Origin: Palsa-504 sp963769715
GTDB lineage: Bacteria; Actinomycetota; Actinomycetes; Streptosporangiales; Streptosporangiaceae
Assembly: GCA_963769715.1 (NCBI GenBank)
Contig: CAVYNE010000013.1
Coordinates: 1 to 64,000 of the forward strand
DNA: 64,000 nt
Direction of reading: 5' to 3'
In this document: piece after piece, positions 33,133 to 43,160 of the stretch
Layout: each line of letters starts with the position of its first letter
How positions within the stretch are numbered: position 1 is the first letter of the stretch
Translations under genes and position numbers: made by a program
Notes under the pieces: model-generated
Database searches by the model: none
The model's input: only the letters and a program-made list of their open reading frames with translations
What the model was told of the DNA's origin: nothing

Positions 33133-33185
33133 GTTCGCTCGTGGCCCCGGGTTCGCGCGGGACCACAGATCTGCCGGGTTCAGCT

Positions 33186-33224
33186 GGCCGGCCCGGCCCC
33201 ACCGGGGCCGGGCCGGCCTGATTT
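33186..33224 (+). terminator. Intrinsic terminator after the cold-shock gene
   Basis: A perfect 15-bp stem, GGCCGGCCCGGCCCC pairing with GGGGCCGGGCCGGCC, has a three-base loop (ACC) and is followed by TGATTTA. It lies 53 bases after the stop. The T-run is weak, as is common in high-GC actinomycetes. Confidence 0.85.
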
Positions 33225-33341
33225 AACCCGTGCCCGCACCGTCGCGGGACCTGGGCGCACCCTGCGCTCTGATGTTCCGCAGTCACGTGTTGCGCAGCCA
33301 TGCGGCTGTGCGCCACGGCGCGGCCTCGTGGTATCCGTGCG

Positions 33342-33368
33342 TTTGCACTCTCACTATGAGAGTGCTAA
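33342..33368. promoter_or_regulatory. CIRCE operator 1 (HrcA site) upstream of groEL
   Basis: TTTGCACTC-N9-GAGTGCTAA matches the CIRCE consensus (TTAGCACTC-N9-GAGTGCTAA) with one mismatch in the left arm. It is the distal of two such elements upstream of groEL. HrcA binding is established for this element type. Confidence 0.95.
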
Positions 33369-33376
33369 ACATAGTG

Positions 33377-33403
33377 CTGGCACTCTCCTTATGCGAGTGC
33401 CAG
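33377..33403. promoter_or_regulatory. CIRCE operator 2 (HrcA site) upstream of groEL
   Basis: CTGGCACTC-N9-GAGTGCCAG is a perfect inverted repeat; the arms extend to TGCTGGCACTC and GAGTGCCAGCA (33375-33405). It starts eight bases after the first CIRCE, giving paired sites. It lies about 120 bases before the groEL ATG, so the leader RNA carries at least part of it or starts near it. Confidence 0.95.
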
Positions 33404-33524
33404 CATGATGGCGGGATCGGGCGATGAGGCAACCCCCTCGCGGCAGGAAGGGACTGCCGCGAGGAATGCCGTCCGTCGCGGGCGTCGGCTCGATCCACGC
33501 ATACGCCACGGAGGACTGGAGCCT

Positions 33525-35150
<1,626 letters not shown>

Positions 35151-35175
35151 TCCGCACGGAAGTCGAGTCACCCAG

Positions 35176-35204
35176 ACGGCCCGGGGTTTTCCCCGGGCCG
35201 TTTT
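35176..35204 (+). terminator. Intrinsic terminator after groEL
   Basis: ACGGCCCGGGG and CCCCGGGCCGT form a perfect 11-bp stem with a TTTT loop, followed by three further T. It begins 26 bases after the groEL stop. Confidence 0.93.
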
Positions 35205-35329
35205 GGGAGCGGGCGATACCAAGCTGCGATCCGGCGTCCCGGACCGATAGCCTTAGAAGCGCCCATAGCATCCTGTCGGTCGCCTGATCGCTGGTTGTTC
35301 ATTTGTTCTCTTCGACGTGAGGTCTGCGC

Positions 35330-35719
35330 GTGCCTACCGGCAAGGTCAAGTGGTACGACTCCGACAAGGGGTATGGCTTTCTCGCCCGTGACGACGGCGG
35401 TGAGGTATTCGTGCATTCGTCGGCGCTGCCCGCGGGGACGACCGCGCTGCGGCAAGGGCAGCGGGTGGAGTTCGGGGTAGCCGAGGGTCGCCGCGGTGCG
35501 CAGGCGCTCCAGGTGCGGATCCTCGAGCCGCCGCCGACCGTCGCGGCGGCCAAGCAGTCCCGCAAGAAGCCCGACGAGATGATCGTGCTCGTCGAAGACC
35601 TGATCAAGCTGCTCGACGAGGTGTCGACGACCTACCGCCGCGGCAAGCAGCCCGATGCCCGCGACGCCAAGAAGATCGCCGCCGTGCTCCGCGCCGTCGC
35701 CGACGACATCGAGCCCTGA
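35330..35719 (+). CDS. Cold-shock domain protein with helical C-terminal extension
   Basis: This 129-residue protein has an N-terminal cold-shock domain (KVKWYDSDKGYGFLARDD, GEVFVHSSALPAG) and an additional 60-residue charged helical part (KKPDEMIVLVEDLIKLLDE, DARDAKKIAAVLRAVADD) not found in CspA. Long cold-shock proteins of this kind are common in actinomycetes and probably act on RNA; the tail may mediate dimerisation. GTG start at 35330. The 180-base leader downstream of the groEL terminator probably holds its promoter. The following bases repeat GATCGAGCCCT two or three times just past the stop. Confidence 0.9.
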   Translation: MPTGKVKWYDSDKGYGFLARDDGGEVFVHSSALPAGTTALRQGQRVEFGVAEGRRGAQALQVRILEPPPTVAAAKQSRKKPDEMIVLVEDLIKLLDEVSTTYRRGKQPDARDAKKIAAVLRAVADDIEP

Positions 35720-35762
35720 CGATCGAGCCCTGACGATCGAGCCCTAAAGATCAAGCACTGAC

Positions 35763-37388
35763 CTAGCGGGGGGCGGGGCGAGGTCGACGGCGGGGCGGGG
35801 CGGGTTCTTCGTCCAGCCGCTGGGCGAGGATGCGCTGCCTGCGCCGGGTGACCATCGTGACCAGCGCGGCGGTCAGGCAGGCGGCCGCGATGGCCAGGCC
35901 GGCCGGGCCGTTGTCCAGCATCGAGACCAGGACGCCGACCAGGCTGCCCGCGACGTTCGCCACCTGGTTCAGCGTCTCGGACACCGCGAACGCCGACGAC
36001 CGGATCTCCTCGCCGACCTCGCGCTGCACGGTCGAGTCGAGCGACAGCTTGGCCAGACCGGCCGCGAGCGCGGCGGTGAACGCCACCGCGATGGCCGCCG
36101 TCAGGCTGAAGAAAAAGGCGCACGCCGCCGTCACGATCGGCGCCACGGTGAGCATGGCGAACAGGATGAGCACCGGAGCCCGGGCGCGGATCAGGGAGCC
36201 GATCGCCATCGCCGCCAGACCGCCGGCCGCGGCCGCCGCCACCAGGGCGCCGAGCGCGAAGTTGTGCGACACGCTGAAGTGCGCGGTGCGCAGGTAGAAG
36301 GCCAGGAAGAACACCATGTAGCCGGAGAACGCGCGCAGCACCGCGTTGCCCCGCATGGCCTCGCCCACGATTGGTCCCACGTTGGCCAGGCCCCGCCAGC
36401 GCCGGCCGCCGGTGGCCGTCCTGCCCCGGCCGGGCGCGGCGGCTCCGTCGGTAACGCGTTCGGCTGCGCCTGGGGGCAGGGCGGCCGGCTCGAACGGGAT
36501 GGTACGGCCGTCGCGACCAGCCGACCCGGATTCGCCCAGCCACCGGTCGGTGCTGTTGGCCGGGGCGTATCGCCCATCCCCGTTCGGGTGAAAATCTGGC
36601 GGGGGACCGGCGGCGGCCGGGGCCGGGGTGGCAGCGGGAGCCGCCGGCGAGTCCACCTGGTCGGGGAGCCGCAGCGCGAGGAATATGGCGGCGAGGTAGA
36701 TCAGCGTGCCCGCCCGGAGCACCCAGGCGGCCCCGGCCGTGACCTGGATCCCCGCCGCCAGCGCGCCGCCGAGCATGGAGGCGGTCAGCGTGAATAGCTG
36801 GGACCGTGCGTTGGCGGTGACCAGGCTGATTTCCGCGGGCAGCAGGCGCGGCGTGACCGACGCGCGCAGCACGCCGTACGCCTTCTGCAGCACCAGGATG
36901 CCGAACGCTGCGGGCAGCAGCGTCACCGGGCTGTGGATGGCGGCCGACATCCCCCAGCAGAGCAAGCCGCGGGCCAGCAGCGTACCCGCCAGCAGGTAGC
37001 GACGGCCCTGCTGCATGCGGTCGAGGGCCGGGCCGATGAATGGCGCGAGAACCGCGAACGGGGCCATCGTCACCAGCAGGAAGAGCACCACCCGGCCGCG
37101 GGCCTGATCCACCGACGTGCTGAAGAAGATCGTCCCGGCCAGCGACACCGCGACGAACGCGTCTCCCGCGCCGCTGGCGGCGGTCAGTTCGATGAGCGTG
37201 GACAGGCCGGTCCGCCCGGCCCCCGAGGCGCCGGTCACCCGGTGTACGAAGCCGCCGGTCCGGCGGGTGGCGGTGGCCCCGGCCCGCGCGCCGGACCGTA
37301 CCGCGCCGCCGGTGGCGCGGGCCGCGCCGCCGGTTCGCCGCATCGCCTCGGACATCCGCATGTAACCAGTATTCTTGGTTGTTGGCAC
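35763..37388 (-). CDS. MFS-type transporter
   Basis: This 541-residue membrane protein has about 12 helices in two groups: LSTLIELTAASGAGDAFVAV through YLAAIFLALRLPDQV, then a hydrophilic loop of about 100 residues (Pro/Ala-rich with PDFHPNGDGRYAP), then AFSGYMVFFLAFYLRTAHFS to IAAACLTAALVTMVTRRR. The N-terminal 60 residues are Arg/Gly/Ala-rich. It belongs to the major facilitator superfamily; the substrate is unknown. GTG at 37388 or ATG 37361 (MRMSEAM) may be the start. It is divergent from the DUF3027 gene, and the csp/MFS/DUF3027/DUF2530 order looks like conserved actinomycete synteny. Confidence 0.85.
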   Translation of the reverse strand: MPTTKNTGYMRMSEAMRRTGGAARATGGAVRSGARAGATATRRTGGFVHRVTGASGAGRTGLSTLIELTAASGAGDAFVAVSLAGTIFFSTSVDQARGRVVLFLLVTMAPFAVLAPFIGPALDRMQQGRRYLLAGTLLARGLLCWGMSAAIHSPVTLLPAAFGILVLQKAYGVLRASVTPRLLPAEISLVTANARSQLFTLTASMLGGALAAGIQVTAGAAWVLRAGTLIYLAAIFLALRLPDQVDSPAAPAATPAPAAAGPPPDFHPNGDGRYAPANSTDRWLGESGSAGRDGRTIPFEPAALPPGAAERVTDGAAAPGRGRTATGGRRWRGLANVGPIVGEAMRGNAVLRAFSGYMVFFLAFYLRTAHFSVSHNFALGALVAAAAAGGLAAMAIGSLIRARAPVLILFAMLTVAPIVTAACAFFFSLTAAIAVAFTAALAAGLAKLSLDSTVQREVGEEIRSSAFAVSETLNQVANVAGSLVGVLVSMLDNGPAGLAIAAACLTAALVTMVTRRRQRILAQRLDEEPAPPRRRPRPAPR

Positions 37389-37473
37389 TGCGGCGACCCT
37401 GACCCCTTTACCGTCACTGTAAACGGCGGGTTACCGCACATGCATCATGCGTGATGACTGAGAATTGGTAGCC

Positions 37474-38316
37474 GTGAGCCCCACCCGCATCCGAACCAGG
37501 GAACCAGATCAGGCGTGCGCCGAGGCGGTCGACCTCGCGCGGGACGCCGTCGTTGCCATCGTCGGCGCCGACGAGGTCGGTGACCACCTCGGCGTGCAGG
37601 CAGAAGGCGAACGCATCGTCACCCACCTGTTCGAATGCGCGGACCCCGGCTACGTCGGCTGGCGATGGGCGGTGACCGTCGTCCGTGCGCCCAGGGCCAA
37701 GGCGGTGACGGTCAGCGAGACGGTGCTGCTGCCCGGGCCGGGGGCCCTGCTCGCGCCGGACTGGGTGCCATGGCACGACCGGCTGCGGCCGGGGGATCTC
37801 GGCGTGGGCGACCTGCTGCCCGCGCCGCCGGACGACGAGCGGCTGGTGTCACTGGTCGTGCTCGAAGGCGAGGACGCCGTCACCGACTGGTTCGACAGCG
37901 GCGAGGACGAGGGTCCCGGGGAGCCGGCCGAGTTGCCCGCGCCCGGACGCTCGCGCGTGCTGTCGGCCATCGGCCGGGAAGGCGCGTCCGAGCGCTGGTA
38001 CGCCAGTGAGCACGGGCCGCGGACGCCGCTCGCGCACGCGGCGCCCGCGCACTGCATCAGCTGCGGGTTCTTCGTGCCGCTGAGCGGCGAGCTCGGCCGC
38101 CTCTTCGGCGCCTGCGCGAACGCGTACGCGCCGGACGACGGCCGGGTCGTGTCGGCCGATCACGGCTGCGGGGCTCATTCGGAGGCCATGGGCGGCGCGG
38201 TGGCCGCGCGCGCGGTGGCGCCGGTCATCGACGAGTTCGGCTACGACCTCGTCGACCTGCCCGGGGTCTCGGTCGAGGAGACCGTGTTCGAGCCGTTGTC
38301 CCGCGGAGCCGACTGA
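37474..38316 (+). CDS. DUF3027 domain protein
   Basis: This protein of about 280 residues is from an actinobacterial family of unknown function. Characteristic stretches are ACAEAVDLARDAVVAIVGAD, VGWRWAVTVVRAPRAKAVTV, PDWVPWHDRLRPGDLGVGDL, and a C-terminal part with HCISCGFFVPLSGELGRLFG and ADHGCGAHSE whose Cys and His residues could bind a metal. GTG at 37474 gives VSPTRIRTREP; TTG at 37465 is possible. Its last 76 bases overlap the convergent DUF2530 gene. Confidence 0.87.
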   Translation: MSPTRIRTREPDQACAEAVDLARDAVVAIVGADEVGDHLGVQAEGERIVTHLFECADPGYVGWRWAVTVVRAPRAKAVTVSETVLLPGPGALLAPDWVPWHDRLRPGDLGVGDLLPAPPDDERLVSLVVLEGEDAVTDWFDSGEDEGPGEPAELPAPGRSRVLSAIGREGASERWYASEHGPRTPLAHAAPAHCISCGFFVPLSGELGRLFGACANAYAPDDGRVVSADHGCGAHSEAMGGAVAARAVAPVIDEFGYDLVDLPGVSVEETVFEPLSRGAD

Positions 38317-38627
38317 CCCTGCTCACTCTCGGGCTCACTCTCGGGCTCACTCTCGGGCTCACTCTCGGGCGCCCGCTGGGCCGCGGCCCGGGCTCGGCCG
38401 CGCTTGAGCCTCGGCACGTACCAGAGCGCGAACAGCCCCATCGCCAGCCCGGACACGCAGGTCCAGATCCACCAGCGGTCGCCGGCCGGCAGGCTGCCGC
38501 GGAGAATAAGCAGGACCACCAGCGCGATCGCCCATCCGGCCGTGCCGACCGCCGCGACCAGCTTGTCGTTCGCCTCGAGCGGCGGCGGGGGCAAGGGGCG
38601 CGCCCCCGGCTCGCGGGTTAGCTTCAC
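38241..38627 (-). CDS. DUF2530 family membrane protein
   Basis: This 128-residue protein has two membrane helices (VGTAGWAIALVVLLIL and WTCVSGLAMGLFALWYV) and a cytoplasmic tail. The N-terminus LPPPPLEANDKLVAAVGT is the family signature; the function is unknown. The tail contains a Pro-Glu-Ser-Glu repeat (PESEPESEPESE) made by a 12-base tandem repeat, and the end of the frame overlaps DUF3027 on the other strand. The tail beyond the repeat is therefore constrained by the opposite gene. Confidence 0.83.
   Translation of the reverse strand: MKLTREPGARPLPPPPLEANDKLVAAVGTAGWAIALVVLLILRGSLPAGDRWWIWTCVSGLAMGLFALWYVPRLKRGRARAAAQRAPESEPESEPESEPESEQGQSAPRDNGSNTVSSTETPGRSTRS
38321..38368. repeat. Four exact copies of a 12-bp unit
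   Basis: GCTCACTCTCGG occurs four times without interruption. It begins five bases after the DUF3027 stop and lies inside the DUF2530 frame, where it encodes a Ser-Glu-Pro-Glu repeat. The period is a multiple of three, so copy-number changes keep the frame. Confidence 0.93.
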
Positions 38628-38726
38628 CCCCTCAGGCTACGAGGTCCAGCGCGGCGGCTGCGCGCGGTTCGTCGGCGTGATGTACTTAGTCCACGTTCTA
38701 GGCCTGCCCGACGAAGGTTACCGACC

Positions 38727-39182
38727 ATGACAGCCAGCCAGACCAGCACCGATGCCGGGCTGGCCACCGCTCTGCGGATCTCGGTGAGCAGGCTGGCGAG
38801 GCGGCTGCGGGCCCAGCGCACCACATCGGGAATGACGGAGGCGGTGCTCTCCGAGACTCAGCTGGCCGCGCTGTCGGCGCTGGAGGTCCACCAGGCGATG
38901 ACCCCGGGCGAGCTGGCGGAGCACGAGAAAGTTCAGCCGCCGTCCATGACCCGCGTCATCGCCGTGCTCGAGGAGCGCGACCTGGTGCTCCGCTCGCCGC
39001 ACCCGACCGATCGGCGGCAGGTGATTCTCACCGTCACCGACGAAGGGCGCGCCGTCGTCCAGCGCGTCAGGCGGCGGAAGGACGCATGGCTGGCCCGGCG
39101 GCTGACCGAACTGACCGCCGAGGAGCGCGCCACGCTCCGGGCGGCAGTGCCGATCCTGGAGAAGCTCAGCCAGTCCTCGTGA
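38727..39182 (+). CDS. MarR-family transcriptional regulator
   Basis: This 151-residue winged-helix protein has ISVSRLARRLRAQ, the recognition region LAEHEKVQPPSMTRVIAVLE, and the wing LVLRSPHPTDRRQVILTVTD. MarR proteins dimerise and repress exporter or stress genes in response to aromatic ligands. ATG at 38727. Its 3' end overlaps the RNA phosphodiesterase gene on the other strand by 17 bases. No adjacent exporter gives away a target. Confidence 0.92.
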   Translation: MTASQTSTDAGLATALRISVSRLARRLRAQRTTSGMTEAVLSETQLAALSALEVHQAMTPGELAEHEKVQPPSMTRVIAVLEERDLVLRSPHPTDRRQVILTVTDEGRAVVQRVRRRKDAWLARRLTELTAEERATLRAAVPILEKLSQSS

Positions 39183-39765
39183 CCGGCGGCGTCCTTTGCG
39201 GCGGCGGGGTCCCCAGCGGCCAGCTTGCGAGCGAGGTGTACCGGGGGTGCTCGGTCGCGCCTAGGCGGCTGCGGACCAGGTGAACGCGGTCCGCGGTCCA
39301 CGGCTGCCCCTGGTAGTCCTCCAGCGCGGTCACCAGCGGTGTGACGTCGGCGGCCATACGGCACCTGGCCAGGGTCAGGTGCGGCTGGAAGCGGCGGCCC
39401 TTGTCGGGCGGTGGCGCGCCCGCGCGGCTTGCGCCCGCGGCGACGGATTCGGCCAGCCGGGCCAGCGCCCCGCGGTCACCGGACAGGCCGCTCCACAGCA
39501 CGTTCGCCCGGGTGACGGCGGGAAAGGCGCCCGCACCCGCGAACGCGAGCCGTACCTGGTGGTGCCGCCGGGCGGCCCGCTCGAGGCGCGGCAGCAGCCT
39601 GGCCGTGGCGGCCTCGTCGACGTGGCCGAGGAAGGCCAGGGTCACGTGCCAGGCCTCCCGGTTGGTCCACCGCAGGTCATGCCGCTTCGCGCGGAACGGC
39701 TCCACCAGGGCATCGAGTTCGTCGAGCACCGCGGAGGGCGGAGCGATGGCCACAAACAGCCGCAT
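39166..39765 (-). CDS. thpR: RNA 2',3'-cyclic phosphodiesterase
   Basis: This 2H phosphoesterase of 199 residues opens 2',3'-cyclic phosphate ends of RNA. Both HxT motifs are present: WHVTLAFLGHV near residue 41 and HLTLARCR near residue 130. Starting ATG at 39765 begins the conserved MRLFVAI and follows GGGGGACATC; the frame extends about 46 codons upstream with no family resemblance. It is convergent with the MarR gene. Confidence 0.9.
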   Translation of the reverse strand: MRLFVAIAPPSAVLDELDALVEPFRAKRHDLRWTNREAWHVTLAFLGHVDEAATARLLPRLERAARRHHQVRLAFAGAGAFPAVTRANVLWSGLSGDRGALARLAESVAAGASRAGAPPPDKGRRFQPHLTLARCRMAADVTPLVTALEDYQGQPWTADRVHLVRSRLGATEHPRYTSLASWPLGTPPPQRTPPVTRTG

Positions 39766-39950
39766 GATGTCCCCCGAAGCCGCAGTCGATCCGGGGAGCC
39801 GCTTGATCCCCTGCTGCGTCCGGCGGGTCGTTGGGTCTAAACCGGTCCGCGGGGAGTGCGCGGGCTCGCTCAGCAAGTCGGCCCGGTGAGCGTTGTCACC
39901 CATGACCCACCTCGGATCTTGTCTCGTCTGCAGGTTAATAGGCTGTCATC

Positions 39951-40034
39951 GTGAACCGGCTGCCCCGATGGCTTCTTCCGGCCGTACTCGTGCTCCTCGT
40001 GCTGACGGTGCTGATCTCCTCGATCATCCGTTAG
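39951..40034 (+). CDS. 27-residue predicted membrane peptide
   Basis: GTG opens a 27-codon frame: MNRLPRWLLP and then a continuous hydrophobic stretch AVLVLLVLTVLISSIIR, ending with TAG. It has the shape of a single-helix membrane peptide. There is no strong ribosome site (AGGTTAATAGG is 10 or so bases upstream). Its end overlaps the serC stop on the other strand. Function unknown; a chance frame is possible, but the hydrophobic design argues for a real peptide. Confidence 0.5.
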   Translation: MNRLPRWLLPAVLVLLVLTVLISSIIR

Positions 40035-41170
40035 CTGTCTCCGGCGTTAGCCGCGATGCGTTCGGCTACGTAGTCGATGCAAGCGGTCAGGGCTTCCACG
40101 TCCCCCGGATCGACCGCGGGAAACATGCCGATTCGCAACTGGTTACGCCCTAGCTTCCGATAGGACTCCGTGTCCACGATTCCGTTCGCCCGCAAGGCCG
40201 CCGCAATGTCGTCAGCGGACAGCCCGCCGGTGATGTCTACCGTGCCGACGACCTGCGAGCGCTGCGCGGGATCGGCGACGAACGGGTCCGCGAAAGCCGC
40301 CTTCTCCGCCCACGTATACAGTATGGCAGCCGACCGTGCCGTCCGGGCCGTGGTCCAGGACAGGCCGCCACGGTCGAGCATCCATTCGATCTGATCGGCC
40401 AGCAGGAACAAGGTCGTCACCGCGGGCGTGTTGTAGGTCTGATCCTTGGCCGAGTTCTCCAGGGCAATCCGCAGCGAGAGGAAGTCGGGAATGTACCGCC
40501 CGCTCGCGGCGATTTCCTGCGCCCGCTCGACCGCGGCCGGGGACATCAACGCGATCCAGAGGCCGCCGTCCGAACCGAGGCCCTTCTGCGGGGCGAAGTA
40601 GTACACGTCGAACTCGTCGGCCTGGACCGGGAGGCCGGCCGCGGCGCTGGTCGCGTCGACCACGATCAGCGACCCGGGATCGGCGCCCGGGACGCGGCGC
40701 ACCGGCATCGCCACGCCGGTCGAGGTCTCGTTGTGGGTCAGCGCGTAGGCATCCGCCCGCGGGTCCGGCCACGGCGCCGGATGGCTGCCCGGAGCGGACT
40801 CCACCACCGTCGGTTCGGACAGCCACGGCGCGCGGCAGGCCAGGGCCGCGAACTTGGCCGAGAACTCGCCGAAGCTCAGGTGCTGCGAGTGCTCGCGGAT
40901 CAGCCCGAACGTGGCCATGTCCCAGAATGCGCTGGTGCCGCCGTTGCCGAGCGCGACCGTGTAGTCGGCGGGCAGGCTGAACAGCTCGGCCAGCCCGCCG
41001 CGAATCCGCTGCACCAGCGACCTGACCGGCGGCTGGCGGTGCGACGTGCCGAGGTAGGCGGCGCCCGATTCCGCGAGCGCGGTCAGCTGCTCGGGGCGGA
41101 TCTTGGCCGGCCCGCTACCGAACCTGCCGTCCTTGGGCTTGAGCCCCGCCGGGATCACGATAGTGCTCAT
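40031..41170 (-). CDS. serC: Phosphoserine aminotransferase
   Basis: This PLP aminotransferase of 379 residues works in serine synthesis, converting 3-phosphohydroxypyruvate to phosphoserine. It shows the mycobacterial-type sequence DGRFGSGPAKIRPEQLTAL, SHRQPPVRSLVQRIRGGL, TVALGNGGTSAFWDMATFG, HNETSTGVAMPV, YYFAPQKGLGSDGGLWIAL with the PLP Lys, and GRNQLRIGMFPAVDP. The ATG overlaps the citrate synthase stop by one base (TAATG), so it is coupled to it. Confidence 0.96.
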   Translation of the reverse strand: MSTIVIPAGLKPKDGRFGSGPAKIRPEQLTALAESGAAYLGTSHRQPPVRSLVQRIRGGLAELFSLPADYTVALGNGGTSAFWDMATFGLIREHSQHLSFGEFSAKFAALACRAPWLSEPTVVESAPGSHPAPWPDPRADAYALTHNETSTGVAMPVRRVPGADPGSLIVVDATSAAAGLPVQADEFDVYYFAPQKGLGSDGGLWIALMSPAAVERAQEIAASGRYIPDFLSLRIALENSAKDQTYNTPAVTTLFLLADQIEWMLDRGGLSWTTARTARSAAILYTWAEKAAFADPFVADPAQRSQVVGTVDITGGLSADDIAAALRANGIVDTESYRKLGRNQLRIGMFPAVDPGDVEALTACIDYVAERIAANAGDS

Positions 41171-42312
41171 TAGCGCAGCTTACCGGCGGGATGGCCAGGC
41201 GCTAACACCTGCCGGTCGAGCACTTCCGCCGCGCCGGGGACGTCGCGGACGGATCGCGTCGGGGGACCGATGTACCGGGCGGCGGGCCGGACCAGCCTGC
41301 CGGTGCGCTTCTGCTCCAGGATGTGGGCCGCCCAGCCCGCCGTGCGGGCACAGGTGAACATCGAGGTGAACATGTGCGGCGGAACGCCGGCGAAGTCCAG
41401 CACGATGGCCGCCCAGAACTCCACGTTGGTCTCGAGCACCCGGTCCGGGCGCCGCGCCCTGAGTTCGGCCAGCGCGGCCTTCTCCAGGGCCAGCGCGACC
41501 TCGTACCGCGGCGCGCTCAGCTCCTTGGCCGTGCGGCGGAGCACCCGGGCGCGGGGGTCCTCGGCCCGGTACACCCGGTGCCCGAATCCCATCAGCCGCT
41601 CGCCCCGGTCCAGCACGGACGTCACGTACCGGTCAGCGTCCCCGGTCCGTTCGACCTCTTCGATCATGTGCAGGACCCGCGCGGGCGCGCCGCCGTGCAG
41701 CGGGCCGGACATCGCGCCGACGGCCCCGGACAGGGCGGCCGCCACGTCGGCTCCGGTGGAGGCGATCACGCGGGCGGTGAACGTCGAGGCGTTCATGCCA
41801 TGCTCGGCCGCTGACGTCCAGTACGCGTCGACCGCCCGCACCTGCCGCGGATCCGGATCGCCGCGCCAGCGGATCATGAACCGCTCGGTGATCGTCGTGG
41901 CCTGGTCCACCCGGCGCTGCGGCACCATGGGAAGCCCGGGGCCGCGGGCGGCCTGCGCCACGAAGGACAAGGCCATCACCGAGGCGCGGGCAAGGTCATC
42001 GCGGGCCTGCTCGTCGCTGATATCGAGTAGCTGCCGCAGCCCCCAGGCGGGTGCGAGCATGGCCAGGGCACTCTGCACGTCGACCCGGATGTCGCCGGAA
42101 TGGACCGGGATCGGGTAAGGCTCGGCAGGTGGCAACCCGGGCGCGAAGGCATTGTCGACGAGAAGACCCCAGACATGCCCGTAAGGGACATGGCCGACCA
42201 GCTCTTCGATGTTAACTCCGCGGTACCGGAGCGCACCGCCTTCTTTGTCCGGCTCGGCGATTTCCGTCTCGAAGGCGATGACGCCTTCAAGTCCTGGCTT
42301 GAAGTCCGACAT
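41170..42312 (-). CDS. citA: Citrate synthase 2 (CitA type)
   Basis: This 380-residue citrate synthase condenses acetyl-CoA and oxaloacetate. Conserved parts are GLEGVIAFETEIAEPD, ALRYRGVNIEELV, the active site HGMNASTFTARVIAST, SGPLHGGAPARVL, LMGFGHRVYRAEDPRA and the final VEFWAAIVLDFAGVP with the catalytic Asp and Arg nearby. GAGAGGAGACACC precedes the ATG at 42312. It is the first gene of a two-gene unit with serC and divergent from pdxH. Confidence 0.95.
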   Translation of the reverse strand: MSDFKPGLEGVIAFETEIAEPDKEGGALRYRGVNIEELVGHVPYGHVWGLLVDNAFAPGLPPAEPYPIPVHSGDIRVDVQSALAMLAPAWGLRQLLDISDEQARDDLARASVMALSFVAQAARGPGLPMVPQRRVDQATTITERFMIRWRGDPDPRQVRAVDAYWTSAAEHGMNASTFTARVIASTGADVAAALSGAVGAMSGPLHGGAPARVLHMIEEVERTGDADRYVTSVLDRGERLMGFGHRVYRAEDPRARVLRRTAKELSAPRYEVALALEKAALAELRARRPDRVLETNVEFWAAIVLDFAGVPPHMFTSMFTCARTAGWAAHILEQKRTGRLVRPAARYIGPPTRSVRDVPGAAEVLDRQVLAPGHPAGKLR

Positions 42313-42490
42313 CGGTGTCTCCTCTCTTCTTCCTCATGGGTGTCAGAGGGCACCTCACGCCATGTGCTGGCCCGAACCCGAACAACCGTCAAGCACCGCG
42401 CAGATGGGCGGCGGGGACGATTCCAGCGCTACCATTCAACCGCCCTGACCAGGGTTGCGGTAGCCGAAACAGGTGTGAGGATCATTACCC

Positions 42491-43123
42491 ATGGACACGA
42501 CACAGCGTGATCCCGATTCGGACGGCCTGTCAGAGGGCATCATGGCCGGTGACCCCATGACGCAGTTCGCGCGGTGGATGGCGGACGCCGAGGCGCTGGG
42601 CGGGCCCGAGCCGACGGCGATGGTGCTCGCCACCATCTCCTCCCAGGGCCGCCCGCGAGCCCGCACCGTGCTGCTGAAAGCGCACGACCAGGCCGGATTC
42701 ACCTTCTACAGCAACCGGACCTCGCGCAAGGGCCGGGACCTGGCCGCGAATCCCCGGGCGTGCGTGGTCTTCCCCTGGTACGCCATGCGGCGCCAGGTGA
42801 CCGCCGAGGGCAGCGTGCGCATCATGTCTCAGGCGGACAGCGAGCCCTACTACCGGTCCCGGCCGCGGGGATCGCAGATCGGGGCGTGGGCCAGCAGGCA
42901 GTCGCAGGTCATCGGGTCGCGCGCGGAACTCGACGATAGGGTCGCCGAGCTCGAGCAGCGCTGGGCGCCGCCCGCCACCGTCCCGATGCCCGACTTCTGG
43001 GGCGGATACGTGCTGATCCCGGAAACCGTCGAATTCTGGCAGGCGGGCACGTTCCGGCTGCACGACCGGCTGCGCTACCGGCGTGCCGGTGACGGCTGGA
43101 CCATAGAGCGCCTGTCTCCTTAG
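42491..43123 (+). CDS. pdxH: Pyridoxamine 5'-phosphate oxidase
   Basis: This FMN enzyme of 210 residues converts pyridoxine/pyridoxamine phosphate to pyridoxal phosphate, the cofactor of neighbouring SerC. It contains MVLATISSQGRPRARTVLLK, FTFYSNRTSRKGRDLAANP, VVFPWYAMRRQVTAEGSV, RGSQIGAWASRQSQVI and WGGYVLIPETVEFWQ, ending WTIERLSP. The ATG at 42491 is followed by in-frame ATGs at 42542 and 42557, which might be used. It is divergent from citA across 178 bases. Confidence 0.94.
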   Translation: MDTTQRDPDSDGLSEGIMAGDPMTQFARWMADAEALGGPEPTAMVLATISSQGRPRARTVLLKAHDQAGFTFYSNRTSRKGRDLAANPRACVVFPWYAMRRQVTAEGSVRIMSQADSEPYYRSRPRGSQIGAWASRQSQVIGSRAELDDRVAELEQRWAPPATVPMPDFWGGYVLIPETVEFWQAGTFRLHDRLRYRRAGDGWTIERLSP

Positions 43124-43160
43124 CTGCTGGGCATAGCATCACAAGCAGGAGGATGAGGAG

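Noticed and set aside
39766..39903. Longer start for the RNA phosphodiesterase
   Set aside because: The extra 46 residues are not family-like, and GGGGGACATC precedes the ATG at 39765.
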